This document shows, piece by piece, positions 1-10,513 of a stretch of 64,000 nt of DNA. The notes below the pieces were generated by a model. The model had not been told where the DNA came from, ran no database searches, and was given only the letters and a program-made list of their open reading frames with translations. Position numbers and translations under genes: made by a program. Source of the DNA: Polytrichum commune. Lineage: Eukaryota; Streptophyta; Polytrichopsida; Polytrichales; Polytrichaceae. The DNA lies in NCBI GenBank assembly GCA_950295325.1, contig OX485808.1, forward strand, positions 14,448,501 through 14,512,500. The letters are read 5' to 3'. Each line of letters starts with the position of its first letter. The stretch's first letter is position 1.

Positions 1-1660
1 GGGTCCAAAACACCCATTTATGAACCATATTATTGGACTTGAGATGGGATTTAAGATTGGATCCAAGCTTGCAATTTGGTTTCTCAAATTGGGGAGAGTC
101 GCTATGGGAATTGTGGGGTCCTTCAAGTTTTTAGTGGTTCTTCTCCACTTCCTATACGGTTTGGAATCTATGAATATATGGATTTGATATTTACTAAAAT
201 ACTTTATCATTAATAGAAGTGTTAAGATCATGTGGTGATCCCTGTAGCGAGTGGATTCTTGAGCCATGCTTTGTCAATAAAGTGGCATCCCTTCAACATT
301 ATTGCTTTCTTTCTTGTAATGGACTCAGACCCCGATGTAAACTCTTTGGCCCAATTTTTTTCTCTTGACTAGAAGGATTGCTCAATTTTGTAGTTTCTCT
401 AGTCTTGAACCTTCATGTATAACCCACCCTCAACTTCATAGGAGTGTGTTCCAAGATTCAAAAGTCATGTAAAAGACCAACGTGCAATTTTAAGCATAAT
501 TATAAGAATGCACTATATGTTTAGGGAGGAGGGGGGAAGTAAAAAGAGCTTGCGACTTGACTATTGCTTGGCATTCTATGATCTTATTAAAAAGGACTTT
601 AGTTCTTTGAGATTTGTTTAAAAAATCTTCATAGAAAGGGAATGAGTTCTATAACATTATCAAGCAGTGTGCAAATCCATGTGGGCTCCGAGAATGTGCA
701 AATTGAATATGCACTAGCTACGGCATCTTGTTTTTATATTCTCAAGGCCCACATTAACAAACACACACTGCTTAATAATATTATGTCACAATGCTTAGTA
801 ATATTATTTAAATTGTCAACAAAGCCAAGTGATTGTGATGCATTGTGTTCTTGAACTGCCTTCATTCATTCTCATATCTCAACTAAATATTTGTTAATAC
901 TGCCAAAACTGATAATCAATCGGGATTAATCTCTTTCATTTGCCCCACTAAGGTAGACAAACATGATTCACAGTCCACTAAATTCATGTAGTGTTTAACG
1001 CATGTGTACTACATACCATAGTACATAAAATTTATTTTCCCCTCAGGTTTTGCCATGTGTTAGTCTTGTATTGGTGAAGACCCTCGTGAATACCACGTGG
1101 AAATTACATTCCGGCACTTTGTCTAGTAAAATTGAAATAGACAACCCTCTATGGTAATATGAAAGAAAAAATTTCAATAAAAATCTACAATCTACATGCC
1201 TTGAACATCTTGACTCCAAAACGATTTGTAAGCTCAAAGTTTATCTTCCTCGTTTGAATTTGCTTGTGGGATCATGTAACGTCTACTTCTATCTGAGATC
1301 ATTCTTTGTGATATGTATATGCCAAATGTAAGAACTTGGAAGCAACTGTTATATGTCGAGCCAAAGTAACCTGAACCACACCCAATCTATTGTTGGTTAG
1401 TTTATCTTATTAGTGTGCATTACCATTTAAAGTTACACATTGATATTACATGGGATTGAGAACATCTACCAATCTACTAAAATACTTTGTGGTGATATTA
1501 AATGTTTTCACTGAGTTCTGTGAGACAAACATATACAAAAATGGCAGAACTCACAAATTTGTCATGACCTGGAGAATGTACCAAATGTGCTAACAGACAC
1601 GCCATTTGTTGTCAGAAAATTAATATGCACCAGAAGGTGAAATTGAGGCCACTGAAACGA
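1..1660. other. AT-rich spacer, no gene seen
   Basis: No open frame here is longer than about 70 codons, and none resembles a known protein. I see no RNA gene and no long repeat. The stretch is AT-rich and probably old, degraded repeat sequence. Confidence 0.5.
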
Positions 1661-1663
1661 TAG

Positions 1664-1876
1664 AACCAACTGCTAGTTTACAGATGAACTGGTTGAGTTT
1701 GAGAAGTAACTGGTTGAAATTCAAGACTTCAGGAAAATTACCGATCATTTTGGAGGAATCTAAAGAATATATCTCAGATTAATGAAGAAAAACCGGAAGA
1801 TCACAACATGTAAATAATTGGACTTGAAAACACTAGGATTTTGACCGATTATGCCCAAAAATCTCCATGGACATTG
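1664..1876 (-). mobile_element. MITE-like repeat, family F, reverse copy
   Basis: This roughly 210-bp unit recurs in the window at about 18015, 18565, 20705 (partial), 23578, 24270, 26448 and 50440 (partial), with a fragment near 55255. Read in the minus direction it runs from GGGCATAATCGG through ATGTTGTGATCTTCCGG and CTCCAAAATGATCGGTAAT to the CAACCAGTTACTTCTCAAACTC tract. Better copies end in CCGGGAAG and its complement CTTCCCGG, so it looks like a short non-autonomous DNA transposon. It has no coding potential. Confidence 0.6.
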
Positions 1877-2038
1877 ATTGAGGCTACCGTAAAATCGTTG
1901 TTGACAGAATCTGAATGTTATGTGCAAGTAATGTGGTAACATGTACTAAGATCCACCTGTTTGCCACATTATCTATTTTGGCAATACATAATAACCGGAG
2001 GTGATAAGCAAGTTGTGCAGTAGATTGGTGCTGAAATG

Positions 2039-2269
2039 CTACACTAAATATGATATTTAGTGTCACTTACTAAGTTACTATATAGAATTACGCTATGCTA
2101 TAATTTTTTATTCTACATCTCATTTTTTACCAACAAAGGTCAAATTGGTTGATCAGACATTATAGAACATTAACATCTTTACTTGATTAAAAATTACATT
2201 GATAGTAAAAAGATATAGGAATGTATAGCTTCAAATAGTAAGCAACACTAAATATCATATTAAGTGTAG
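2039..2269. mobile_element. MITE family A with palindromic ends
   Basis: About 230 bp. It starts with CTACACTAAATATGATATTT and ends with the inverted counterpart ATATCATATTAAGTGTAG; the inverted similarity continues through CACTTACTA (inner left) and TAGTAAGC (inner right), about 30 bp in all. Each end is itself a near-palindrome (ACACTAAATA..TATTTAGTGT). A diverged copy is at 34309-34546, and that copy is duplicated again at 62166-62398. The three share an internal CAAAGGTCAAATTGGTTG block. Confidence 0.65.
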
Positions 2270-2399
2270 TTTTTGAGGTAGTAAAGGGTAGTAGAAGAAG
2301 AAGAACTCTCTAGTGTGCAGAAGAATTACAATGGTATTCACTTTTCATGTTGACTCCATATTTGCATTTTGCGATCTTTATCTGCGATCCATCAATATA

Positions 2400-3990
2400 C
2401 AACAATACCTACTCGTTCAAACAAAATCTATATGAATTCCTCTTTCTAACCCTAATGTTGCCACAAGCAAAATAAACTCCTAATCCGTTCCACCAAATTG
2501 CACCACCAAGCACCAACTCCATAATCTCAACAAAATCTCCACCACCAACCATCAACAAGGACCTAAACCAATTTGCATCCTCTCAAACCATAAATAAGCT
2601 CCCAAAGTTGTTCAACAATACTCCTCACATTCATTACGAGGTGCACTGCCCCCAACCACTCATATCCCAAACCCTTATTCAAGAACAAATCCAAATCATC
2701 CCAGCTGTCCCACATCGAACTCCAAAAAAAAACCCACCTTTTACAACCGCAACTTATATAAGCCACCAACAAGAATAGCAACACAAGCCCATACACAAAA
2801 CAAAAATAAAAAAATAAAAATCATGCATCTAAAAAAAAACAATCATAGTGACTATATTAGAAAGAAGCAAAACGCCAATTGATACATACAAAACCAACCC
2901 CACAACCCGGCACACTAGCCTCCTCGCCCCCACCAAAAAGACACTTCACACCTTGCCAAGACACCATTCTTGAACACACACCTACAAATCACCTCATAAT
3001 ACAACAAGACATCCCCCAAAATTGAAAGAAAAAAGAAGAAAAAAACCAAACAAAAAACAACAAATCAGCGCATACACAATACACACACAACCTTAACCCC
3101 TACCTAGCATCAAAATCATCACCCAACATATATGGATTGCCACTCCTTCCACCCACACACCACCACCCTCAATTACATACGAATATCAACAAACTCAACA
3201 ACCCAAACACCATCACCAAGCCTACCAATCTACAACGGCAAGGATCAAGATAGTGATGTGCATTTGTCACTCCCGGCCTCACCATCACCGCAAGCACTAA
3301 GGACTTCTCCGTTCATTACAACCTCAATCACAACTTGTTGGACAACCTGTTGGACGACCCACATGCCCGTAGACATGCATCAAACTACCACAACCCTCCC
3401 CGAAGGCCCCTCCCGCCAGACATCAACTCCCACTAATGAAATATCACAACCAGTAGCATACCGATACTTATCAATCGGGCCCCTCACAACCACGACCCTG
3501 ACAACAACCTCAACATCAGCCCACCTCCCAACCATCCCCACACCGGTATCAACAACCCCAACAAACAACACACCTAAAGACTTGCACCTGCAACTACCAT
3601 CGCAACTACCATCACCATACGAAACCCCACAACAAGAAATGGCCAACTAAGACACATTCAACAAGACTTACGAGAGAAAAGTGTAGAGCGGCCATGTCAA
3701 GGAAGTAGAGCCCCAACAACCAGGAGCAACCAACAACAACACAACATCAAACATGCAGAATGAGCAAGTAGATACTACTAGCCCGACTCCACACCAAGAT
3801 GAAGATATCGACATGCAATTGGAGACATTCACACCCGAACACGGTGACATCTCGCTCCAACTATTGAGCGATTCAATCGAGGCGATTTCGCTTCCGCCTT
3901 TCGAGGAACTTAAGGCCCGCTTAATTATCTCGTACTTGAGCTTCATACGACAAGGAGGAGGGGAGTTGGATGGAGGGAGGGAGGGATGAA
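2400..3990 (+). other. A/C-rich tract with long low-complexity frames
   Basis: The plus strand is strongly A- and C-rich. It keeps an open frame at 3132-3650 (172 residues, Thr/Pro/Ser-rich) and another at 3753-3989 (78 residues, acidic, with an LQLLSDSIEAISLPPFEELKA-like segment). The composition alone suppresses stops (few TAA/TGA), so the first frame may be an artefact. The second has more normal composition and could be an exon or a transposon coding remnant. I recognise no domain in either. Confidence 0.25.
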
Positions 3991-4554
3991 TTTTTGCCTA
4001 TGATGGGGGCGGCGGGGGGATTGGTAGCCGGATGAAGTTGGTGTTGTTTAATAACTTACATTAGTAGCCCACCCACCCTAAGTCGGCTGAGCCTGGCCTC
4101 CTTCAGATCGAGTCTCATGCGCCTGGCCTCCACCATGAATGCTTGGAGTTAGTATGGGATGCTGCTGTCAGTGTAACTTCAAGTGCAGGAGAATGCTGGA
4201 GTGCCCCGTAACCGACTCACTTAAAGGAATCACGACAATCGGTGTTGACCGATCGATCTTCTCTCCTTCCATTTTGCAATGAGCGACTGCATGTGTATAA
4301 GTTGGATAGGATAGGAATACAAAGTTAAGCGATCTAGTATGTCTACGGATTCCTTGAGTGCATGTTGAGTGTATTTGAGTGGAGTCGCCTTTTTTTTAAA
4401 AACTCAACTTAAACACTATATTCGTTAAATTGAGACTTTTTGGGCATTTTGAGACATTCACATAAATAAGAACAAGGATAAATGGAACACATATTGGAGA
4501 AAGTTGTAAGATGCGAACACTTTGAAGCAGGTGTTTAGACCAAGAACCCCATAA

Positions 4555-4840
4555 ATAACTCATATTTGTGATGGTTTAGGGTGGGCAATCCAAATCTTAG
4601 ACCACATTTAAGGGGAAACCTTAAAACATTCATATTATTGCACACAAAATATTAGAGCTTGTATGAATATGGTTTAGGTAGGGCAATCCAAACCATAGAT
4701 CTTATTGAAGGGTTAATATGTTAACCAATATAATATTGCATACAAAATATTCCAAACTCATATTTGTGATGGTTTAGGTAGGGCAATCCAAACCTTAGAC
4801 CATATGGAAGGGGAAATCATGTCTAACTTATATTATTGCA
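4555..4840. repeat. Subterminal tandem repeat, about 100 bp x3
   Basis: Three imperfect units carry the core GGTTTAGG-(GT/TA)-GGGCAATCCAAA at about 4573, 4671 and 4771, each followed by (C/A)TTAGA-like sequence and a TATTATTGCA(T/C)ACAAA stretch. The same three units are in the second element copy near 62575-62850. In CACTA elements, subterminal repeats of this kind bind the element's regulatory protein; that role here is inference. Confidence 0.6.
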
Positions 4841-4975
4841 AAAAAAACATACAAAGTGTGGCATGTAAAATGCATATCATGCTAACACCACACATCCATT
4901 GGATAGTGCGACCCAAAATGTTCTTGCCTATGACCCAAAACCCTACGCCTACTATGGCCTATCTAGCCTCGGATA

Positions 4976-5275
4976 CTACCTCTTTTTCTTTTGCTTCATT
5001 TTCTTTTCTTTTTTTTCTTTTGCCTCTTTTTCTTTTGCTGCAGCTTCTTTTGCTCGCATTGCTTCAATATTCCTGAAAATCTCCGCCCCGCGACTATAGC
5101 CATTCTTGGGGTGAATGCCATCAATAACACATTTTGGATTCCGTCGGCCGCCCGAATTATACGACGAAGAATTCGAATACGATGAAGTGGACTGTCTTGC
5201 ATTTCTGGTCATGGAGTAGAAACGCTCCAACTCGATGGACACACTAGCCCGCATAGGTTTACGGGTGGGAGCAAC
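4976..5275 (-). CDS. Element exon G, Lys/Glu-rich C-terminal exon
   Basis: Exon of 100 codons including the stop. It begins after an acceptor GCAG at 5276-5279 with VAPTRKPMRASVSIELE and ends in a run of Lys, Glu and Ala (KEKEAKEKK...). It joins exon F in phase 0 (F ends at a GTGAAC donor). The N-terminal part is Ser/Arg-rich and the C-terminal part is a charged, probably helical tail. In the second copy (62963-63295) the tail is 11 codons longer and ends in SEAR, so this copy has lost part of the purine run and changed frame at the very end. No known domain. Function unknown. Confidence 0.5.
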   Translation of the reverse strand, partial: VAPTRKPMRASVSIELERFYSMTRNARQSTSSYSNSSSYNSGGRRNPKCVIDGIHPKNGYSRGAEIFRNIEAMRAKEAAAKEKEAKEKKEKKMKQKKKR

Positions 5276-5413
5276 CTGCAACGCGTCAATGCAAGAACAC
5301 ATGTGTTAGTTTAGGGAGGAAGACCCAAACGTGTCACACGTTCATTTTTTAAGTGCAAAATGATTGTAATGCGTGGATAACCATGTTTTTTTTTTTTGGG
5401 GGGGGGGGTTCAC

Positions 5414-5767
5414 CTTGTCACCGGGGGCGTTCCCATCGGAGTTGGCGAGGAGGGGCAAGGCATCCCGCAAAGGAATAGGAAGGGTGCCACTCCTCGTAGG
5501 CCGACCGTCCATCCGCAAACGTCGTTGAGGTGTAATATGGCCACCGGGTCGAGAGGGGGACGTCCGGACACATTTGCGATCTATGCCCTTCAGCGGCGAC
5601 GGGGACACAGATCGCCGGAAGATTTGCTTGGGTGGGGGGCTATCGACGACGCCGGCGTCAAGAGGCTCCTTGGAGTAGTCAATGGTTGACGCGGCGTCGT
5701 AAACGGTCTCGTAGAAGAAGCTCCCCAAGTCTGACTCGCTGACGATGTCAATCGAGGGCTCCAAACG
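5414..5767 (-). CDS. Element exon F, unknown protein
   Basis: Exon of exactly 118 codons, phase 0 at both ends. Acceptor CTCCAG precedes RLEPSIDIVSESDLGSFFYE, and the donor follows GDK (GTGAAC). It encodes an acidic start, then a basic Pro/Ser/Arg-rich segment (FRRSVSPSPLKGIDRK, PSRPGGHITPQRRLR), and is probably disordered. The second copy at 63435-63788 has the same length and frame with only a few substitutions, which suggests coding constraint or recent duplication. Exon E upstream ends in a stop at 5911, so whether F and G belong to the same transcript as E or form a separate gene is unresolved. The 138-bp F-G intron contains a T/G homopolymer run. Confidence 0.5.
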
Positions 5768-5910
5768 CTGGAGCCAAAATTGGAACAAAACAAAACCCAA
5801 GGAAAAGGGGGGAGATAGAGCGCGTGAAAATCAAGATACATATGAAGCGTAAATTACACAAAATGGGCGGGCGCATACACACACACACACATACAAACAC
5901 ACGTACTGTC

Positions 5911-6723
5911 TCAAATGAGCTTGTTAAATTTCGCGTGAGATAACAACTCTCTGTACAAATGGTCTCGTGGATCCAAGTATCTCTCGCCTATGGAATTATT
6001 CCTAACAAAATTGTTTACGGGAAGTCCGCTTCCCCAGAGCGCCTGGAGGTATTTACTAAGGTCTAACAAAAATCGGTCCCGGACCTTCTCGACCGTCCAC
6101 GTAGGGCACACTATGAAGTTGGCCGTCGGGTTCAACATGTTCTTTGCAGCGCTGTCGTCCACCATGAGCGTGTTCTCGCGGGTGGGGCGGACGTCGTAGG
6201 GGACGCCTATCAAGGACGGTCGCTGGTCCCAAAAAATGGGCTTCAAGACCTTAAGGTATTGGGGGGAAGCGGGGTTGTTTGGTTTTTTGATGACTTTGCC
6301 GTCCTGTGTGTACAATATTCTACAGGCTTCATGTGCTAGGACCATGCAGGGGGGCTCGATGCCCTTGAAGATGAATTCCACGACGGCATTGGTGTTCTCG
6401 GCCTTCATGGAGCTCCACACGACCACCCATCATCGTTGTTGGGCGATATGGAGGAAGGTCCGAAGCCACGGGCGGAGGTGAACTAGCTTGCTCTTTATGA
6501 ACGTGGGCGGCCCGTCATAATTAGCGTCCTCGGGCTTGCAAAAGGGCACTGTGGGGGTCCTAGGGCAATGAACGCACTGCACGAGGACACCGTTCAGGTC
6601 TAACACCAGGAATCGTTTCTTCGGCAGCGGGGGCGGGGCGGGTAAAACCGGGGGGGCCGCCGTGCTGCCCTCTGCGCTCCTTGGAGAAGAGCGTCGGGGA
6701 GCCGCTACGCTATGCTCCGAGCC
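5911..6723 (-). pseudogene. FCP1/NIF-like HAD phosphatase domain exon (element exon E)
   Basis: Frame of 271 codons starting after an acceptor CAG at 6724-6726 (GSEHSVAAPRR...). Residues 36-48 read KKRFLVLDLNGVL, the HAD motif I (D-x-N here, D-x-D in active family members). HLRPWLRTFL follows at about 82-91, then VVVWSSMKAENT (motif II region, about 100-111), FWDQRP, and ENTLMVDDSAAKNM (motif IV DD). This order is that of FCP1/NLI-interacting-factor (SCP-like) C-terminal-domain phosphatases. One in-frame TGA at 6430-6432 (codon 98) interrupts it just before motif II, with no frameshift. The second Asp of motif I is replaced by Asn, so catalysis may be lost even without the stop. A phosphatase domain inside a transposon gene is unusual; domain capture is inferred. 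Confidence 0.65.
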
Positions 6724-7186
6724 CTGCTGATACGAGCGAGAGAAAACGGGGGCGACTTATGTCATGCTATGTCCAAACGAAGCATTAAGGAAACGAGTGT
6801 TCTTGGTGCAAACACAAAACCAATTGATTCATTTTGGGGGGGGGTGCAACAAGGGATACAAGAGAGACAAGAGCATACAAAATACATTCAAACACAATAT
6901 ACAAGTATATAGGAGTAAAAAATGGTGATTGTATTGTATACAATGCTCTATGTACATCTTGATTGGGGGGAGCCGCGTTGAACGATGCGTTCAAACTAGC
7001 CTACTTCTAAATCTAGAAAAATTTGAAGAGACGGGCCGCCGTGATGAAGACTTCGTCGCAAGCCGGGGTAGGTGGACGAACGAATGGTCGCTGGGGGTGA
7101 CGAAGGGCACGAGTGCCGGGGGGGGGGCGCGTAAGTTCGTCCTAGCTAGGGGACATGACCAAGGCAAGAAGTCAAAGACCCAGGGA

Positions 7187-7208
7187 GTTTGGGTCGACCG
7201 ACCCAAAC
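7187..7208. repeat. Single TTTGGGTCG palindrome in an intron
   Basis: GTTTGGGTCG-AC-CGACCCAAAC, perfect arms. It lies about 20 bp inside the intron that follows exon C (donor GTAATG at 7224-7229). It is the only copy in this part of the intron. The exon between C and E is uncertain; a possible one lies around 7030-7155, with a CDEVFITAARLFKF-like peptide. Confidence 0.8.
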
Positions 7209-7229
7209 TGAGTGGGGTCAGTGCATTAC

Positions 7230-8765
7230 CTCGCCTTGGTCGTGCCTTGACGACGTTGATGCCGGCATCGCGTGCGCTGCCCCACCTCTGTCACCGCCGC
7301 CTCCGACGACGACGTCAGCCGCAACCTGCTCCTGCAAAGGCTGACTGTCAGGCCTTTGTCCCAACCCAACCTCCGCATGCGCATCATGCATTGGTTCATC
7401 GACTGGGTTAGGAGTAGAGTTATCACTAGGCCCTTGCGGGCCTTCAACGTCTAACATGGGCTCGTCCACCGGGGTCTGGTCAGGGACGGGGTTTGGGTCG
7501 GCCGACCCAAACCCTGCTGCTTGTCGAGCATCGCTCTGGGACACTGCAACGTCGGCACTGTTTGGGTCGGCCGACCCAAACCCTGCTGCTTGGCGAGCAT
7601 CGCTCTGGGACGCTGCAACGTCGGCACTGTTTGGGTCGGACGACCCAAACATGTGGGGGTCGTCCCGCTGGTGGTGTGGGGGCGAGAGGATGGGAGGCCG
7701 GAGCGGCGGGGGCGCCAACGAGCTGGACGCTCCGGGGACGCGCCAAAGGTTGGGGTCGTCCACCTGCTAGACGGGCGCGTAAGGACGGGCGTGCGGCTGC
7801 AGCAACTATGCGAAGCTGAAGGAATGCTGCAGCGTGGGCCGCGGGGCGATATCCTGTGGCGGGAAGCCTGCGGGCAAGTGCGGGAATGAACTCGGGGGAG
7901 CCATCACCAATCCCTGCGCCAGCATGCCCTGGATCACTTGCGTGATGAGCTCCGCTTGGGACGGAGGTTGGGCCATCGCCCTTTGCCGCTCCTGCTCCAA
8001 CAGGAGAGCCCTCAACTCCGCGACTTCGTTGCGGACCGAGGGTTCCTCGGCGGCAGCCCTCTGCAGTCGCACACGCTGCTCCTCGTCTCGGAGCATTTTT
8101 GCGTTCGCCTCCTCCACGGTGAGGACCTCCGGTTTCACCCTCACATTCCCGGCGAACGCTCTGGGGGAGGCAGGATCCGACCTCAGCCTCTTGGCGAGTT
8201 CCATGTCGTCCTCGTCCTCTGAGCTTATTGCGATCGTCTCCTCCACCGCATAGTCGCCGTACAGCTTCTTCCCCTTCATCCTTCTCCGCTCCCTGAAGGT
8301 GGCTGTCGCGTCCCTCGAGTACATGTCTTTCGCGTCGTCCACCGTCAACGCGGGTACCAGCCTGCTCTACGGCGTGGCAGCCCACATGGCCTTCTTCCGC
8401 TGAGGGGCCTCGGATTCTTGAGTGAATCCTGTTGCCCCTTCCTCCACCTCCCCCTCCACTTTCTCTGCTTCCTCCTCCTCCTCCTCCCCCTCCTCCCCAA
8501 CCTCGCCACCTGCTCCCATCGACGGATTGTCCGGATGCAACCCGATGAGCGGCTCTGGCAATTGAACGGGGGCACGCATGGCGAATTCACCCGGGTTGAT
8601 TCGCCTCGCCATATCCAAAGGATTCTCGCCCCCCTCGACTATCTCTTCAACGTAGGATCCGGGTATCCAGTCGAGGATGTCCATTTTCTTGGCCAGTGCC
8701 TTCTGGGTCCTGTAAAATTGAACATCGGCATCCTCCACATAGGAGTAGATGTTCAACCCAGACAT
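7230..8765 (-). pseudogene. Element exon C, coiled-coil/acidic protein with palindrome repeats
   Basis: A single phase-0 frame of 512 codons from ATGTCTGGG (after acceptor GTGCAG) to a GTAATG donor, with three in-frame stops (TAG at 8367-8369, 7806-7808 and 7767-7769) and no frameshift seen. It starts MSGLNIYSYVEDADVQFYR, then has a Glu-rich stretch (EEGEEEEEEAEKVEGE). Next come TVDDAKDMYSRDATATFRE and an EDEDDMELAKRLRS segment, and a likely coiled coil (EEANAKMLRDEEQRVRLQRA to EVAELRALLLEQERQRAMAQ). The C-terminal part contains three 23-residue repeats (GFGSADPNSADVAVSQSDAR), each built on one palindrome copy. I do not recognise the family. Proline- and acid-rich tails like this are common in gag-like or DNA-binding transposon proteins, but that is a guess. 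Confidence 0.5.
7491..7650. repeat. Three palindromes at exact 69-bp period inside exon C
   Basis: Copies at 7491-7512 (centre GC), 7560-7581 (GC) and 7629-7650 (GA). The period is 69 bp, exactly 23 codons, so the array stays in frame. The 47 bp between palindromes is also repeated. The palindrome translates as FGSADPN, VWVGRPK or LGRPTQT depending on frame and never makes a stop. Confidence 0.9.
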
Positions 8766-8848
8766 CTGCACAATCCAAATCAATAGTATTAGTATCAACT
8801 AATGAAGAGTAAGGAAAAATGACATCCAAAACAAAATAAGAATAGTTA

Positions 8849-8941
8849 GTTTGGGTCGAGCGACCTAAACTAGGGGATGCACAGTTTGGGTCGAGCGACC
8901 CAAACTATGTTTGCCCCTAGTTTGGGTCGCTCGACCCAAAC
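8849..8941. repeat. Three palindromes in the exon B-C intron
   Basis: Copies at 8849-8870 (one mismatch), 8884-8905 and 8920-8941, spaced 35-36 bp. Centres are AG, AG and CT. They occupy the middle of the 210-bp intron at 8766-8975 (donor GTAAGC, acceptor GTGCAG). Confidence 0.9.
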
Positions 8942-8975
8942 CGTCCATATAGGGCCTTCAGGGTTCTTTGCTTAC

Positions 8976-10307
8976 CATTACTGCAAAAATTGGTTTGGAT
9001 CCCCCGAAAACGTTGAAGATGCAGTCCCCTCTCTTGGTGAGGGTCCTCATCATCCGCAGGTAGAACTCCATGCGCAGCTCATCCGCGGGGTAGTTGGCGT
9101 ACTTTGCCTCGTCATACAAGCTCCTGCTGGTACCCAACCCTTCTTGGACTTGGAAGAGTTTTTCCATCCTGGCTATAGGATGGTTGGGCACCTTAAGTAG
9201 ATCAGCTTTGTACACGAAGTACAAGCACAACACGTTGACGATCTTCGTCTTCTTGTCTTTCAACGTGCTATACGCCCCCTCCACCGGTGCAGCAACGTAG
9301 TGAGATTTCGAGACGGCATACTCCGGCTGCAATTTGCGCACGATCTCGTAAACCTGCTCTGCCCTCCTGTCCTCGACAATCCAGAGCCAGACGTCGACCT
9401 CCCTGAATTTGGGGCTCGCGTAGTCCACGAACTTCGACAAGAAAGGATCGTAAAAAGGGGTGCTCATAGTCCCCTCGAATGAGGCTCCATGGATATTCCT
9501 GAAGTCTATCATTCCGAAGGGGAAGCGGTCCCCGGCTTTAGTCCTGATCGCCTTCCTGGACTCAGAGCCCGGCCAACCTTGGATCCTGAGAGGCTCGACG
9601 GTGACCATGTTGAATTGCGCATCGCCTTCGAAACTGACGATCTTCTTCTCCTTTATGAAGTTGGAGAAGGCCCGCGCTGAGTGTTCGGGAAGCACCCGGT
9701 TCCTCCCCCCCTTCACGAGCTTGGATCTGAGGAAGTCGTCTCCCGCCTCCCTCATGAGTGCCGCCATGGACGCACTGGTGAATTTATATTCGGCTTTGAA
9801 GGCCCTCCAGTGCGCCTCTTGGACCTCCCCGTCCACGATGAGCTTCTTCTCAGGCACCAGCTTGTGCAGCTCCTGGACGATGGTCGTCTTCTTCTTCCTG
9901 TTCTCCGTCCATTCCTTCATGGTGTAGCATGAAGGGACAAAGATCTTGGGTTTGGTGAAGACGATCTTAGGGTGGACCCAACATCTCTTCGCCGTCGTCT
10001 CCACGTGTATGATGTGGGACGCCGTTTTTCCCATCTCTGTCTCGGAAAGACCTTGAAGCGCTCTGAAGAACTCCCTCACCAGAGGCTTCATTTGCTTGAA
10101 GCGCGTAGTCTGGTTGAAGAGCATGCCGGTGTCGGGGTCCATAAGGTCCCCCGTCTCGTGTTTCTCAAAAACACTCCTCCATTTTCCCCACACGGAGTCG
10201 GACGCGGTGATCAAATATATTTCTCCTCGCAACTCGTTATACTTTTTTTGCTTGTGGCTAGCATTGTCTATCGAGGAGAATTTATTGATCATCTGATATT
10301 TGAAATC
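8976..10307 (-). CDS. Element exon B, large unknown protein
   Basis: An uninterrupted phase-0 exon of 444 codons. It begins DFKYQMINKFSSIDN after acceptor GTGCAG and ends NVFGGSKPIFAVM at a GTAAGC donor. Recognisable blocks include GEIYLITASDSVWGKWRSVF, LVREFFRALQGLSETEMG and VHPKIVFTKPKIFVPSCYTM. The most conserved-looking core is RFPFGMIDFRNIHG...DPFLSKF...EVDVWLWIVEDRRAEQVY followed by AVSKSHYVAAPVEGAYS. Trp/aromatic- and Asp-rich cores like this suggest an enzyme, but I cannot assign a family and do not claim one. It is the best preserved part of the element gene, with no stop, unlike exons A, C and E. Confidence 0.65.
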
Positions 10308-10369
10308 CTGCACACGTAGCCAACAATTCATGTTAGACAACATCTCATGGAATAACAAATGTAACAGCA

Positions 10370-10505
10370 GTTTGGGTCGATCGACCCAAACTATAAACCT
10401 GGTAAAGACAACAAAGCCATGCAAGAGTTTGGGTCGACCGACCCAAACTATGAAATTGTTGAAGACAATAAAACAATGAAAGAGTTTGGGTCGGTCGACC
10501 CAAAC
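10370..10505. repeat. Three palindromes at exact 57-bp period forming an intron
   Basis: Copies at 10370-10391 (centre AT, fully self-complementary), 10427-10448 (AC) and 10484-10505 (GT). The 35 bp between them is repeated with a few changes. The array fills most of the 206-bp intron 10308-10513 (donor GTGAGT next to the third copy, acceptor GTGCAG). The intron length is not a multiple of three and exon A's frame hits a stop inside it, so splicing is needed. Confidence 0.9.
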
Positions 10506-10513
10506 ATACTCAC

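Noticed and set aside
4991-5185. Plus-strand frames over the T/C-rich region
   Set aside because: Poly-Phe/Ser/Leu peptides arise as the complement of the Lys/Glu-rich exon G tail.
7480-8385. 301-residue minus-strand frame overlapping exon C
   Set aside because: It is Arg/Pro/Gly-rich and caused by GC-rich composition and by the palindrome being open in all frames. The exon C frame joins exon B in phase.
8376-9932. Plus-strand frames opposite exons B and C
   Set aside because: Shadows of the GC-rich minus-strand exons, with no splice logic or recognisable product.
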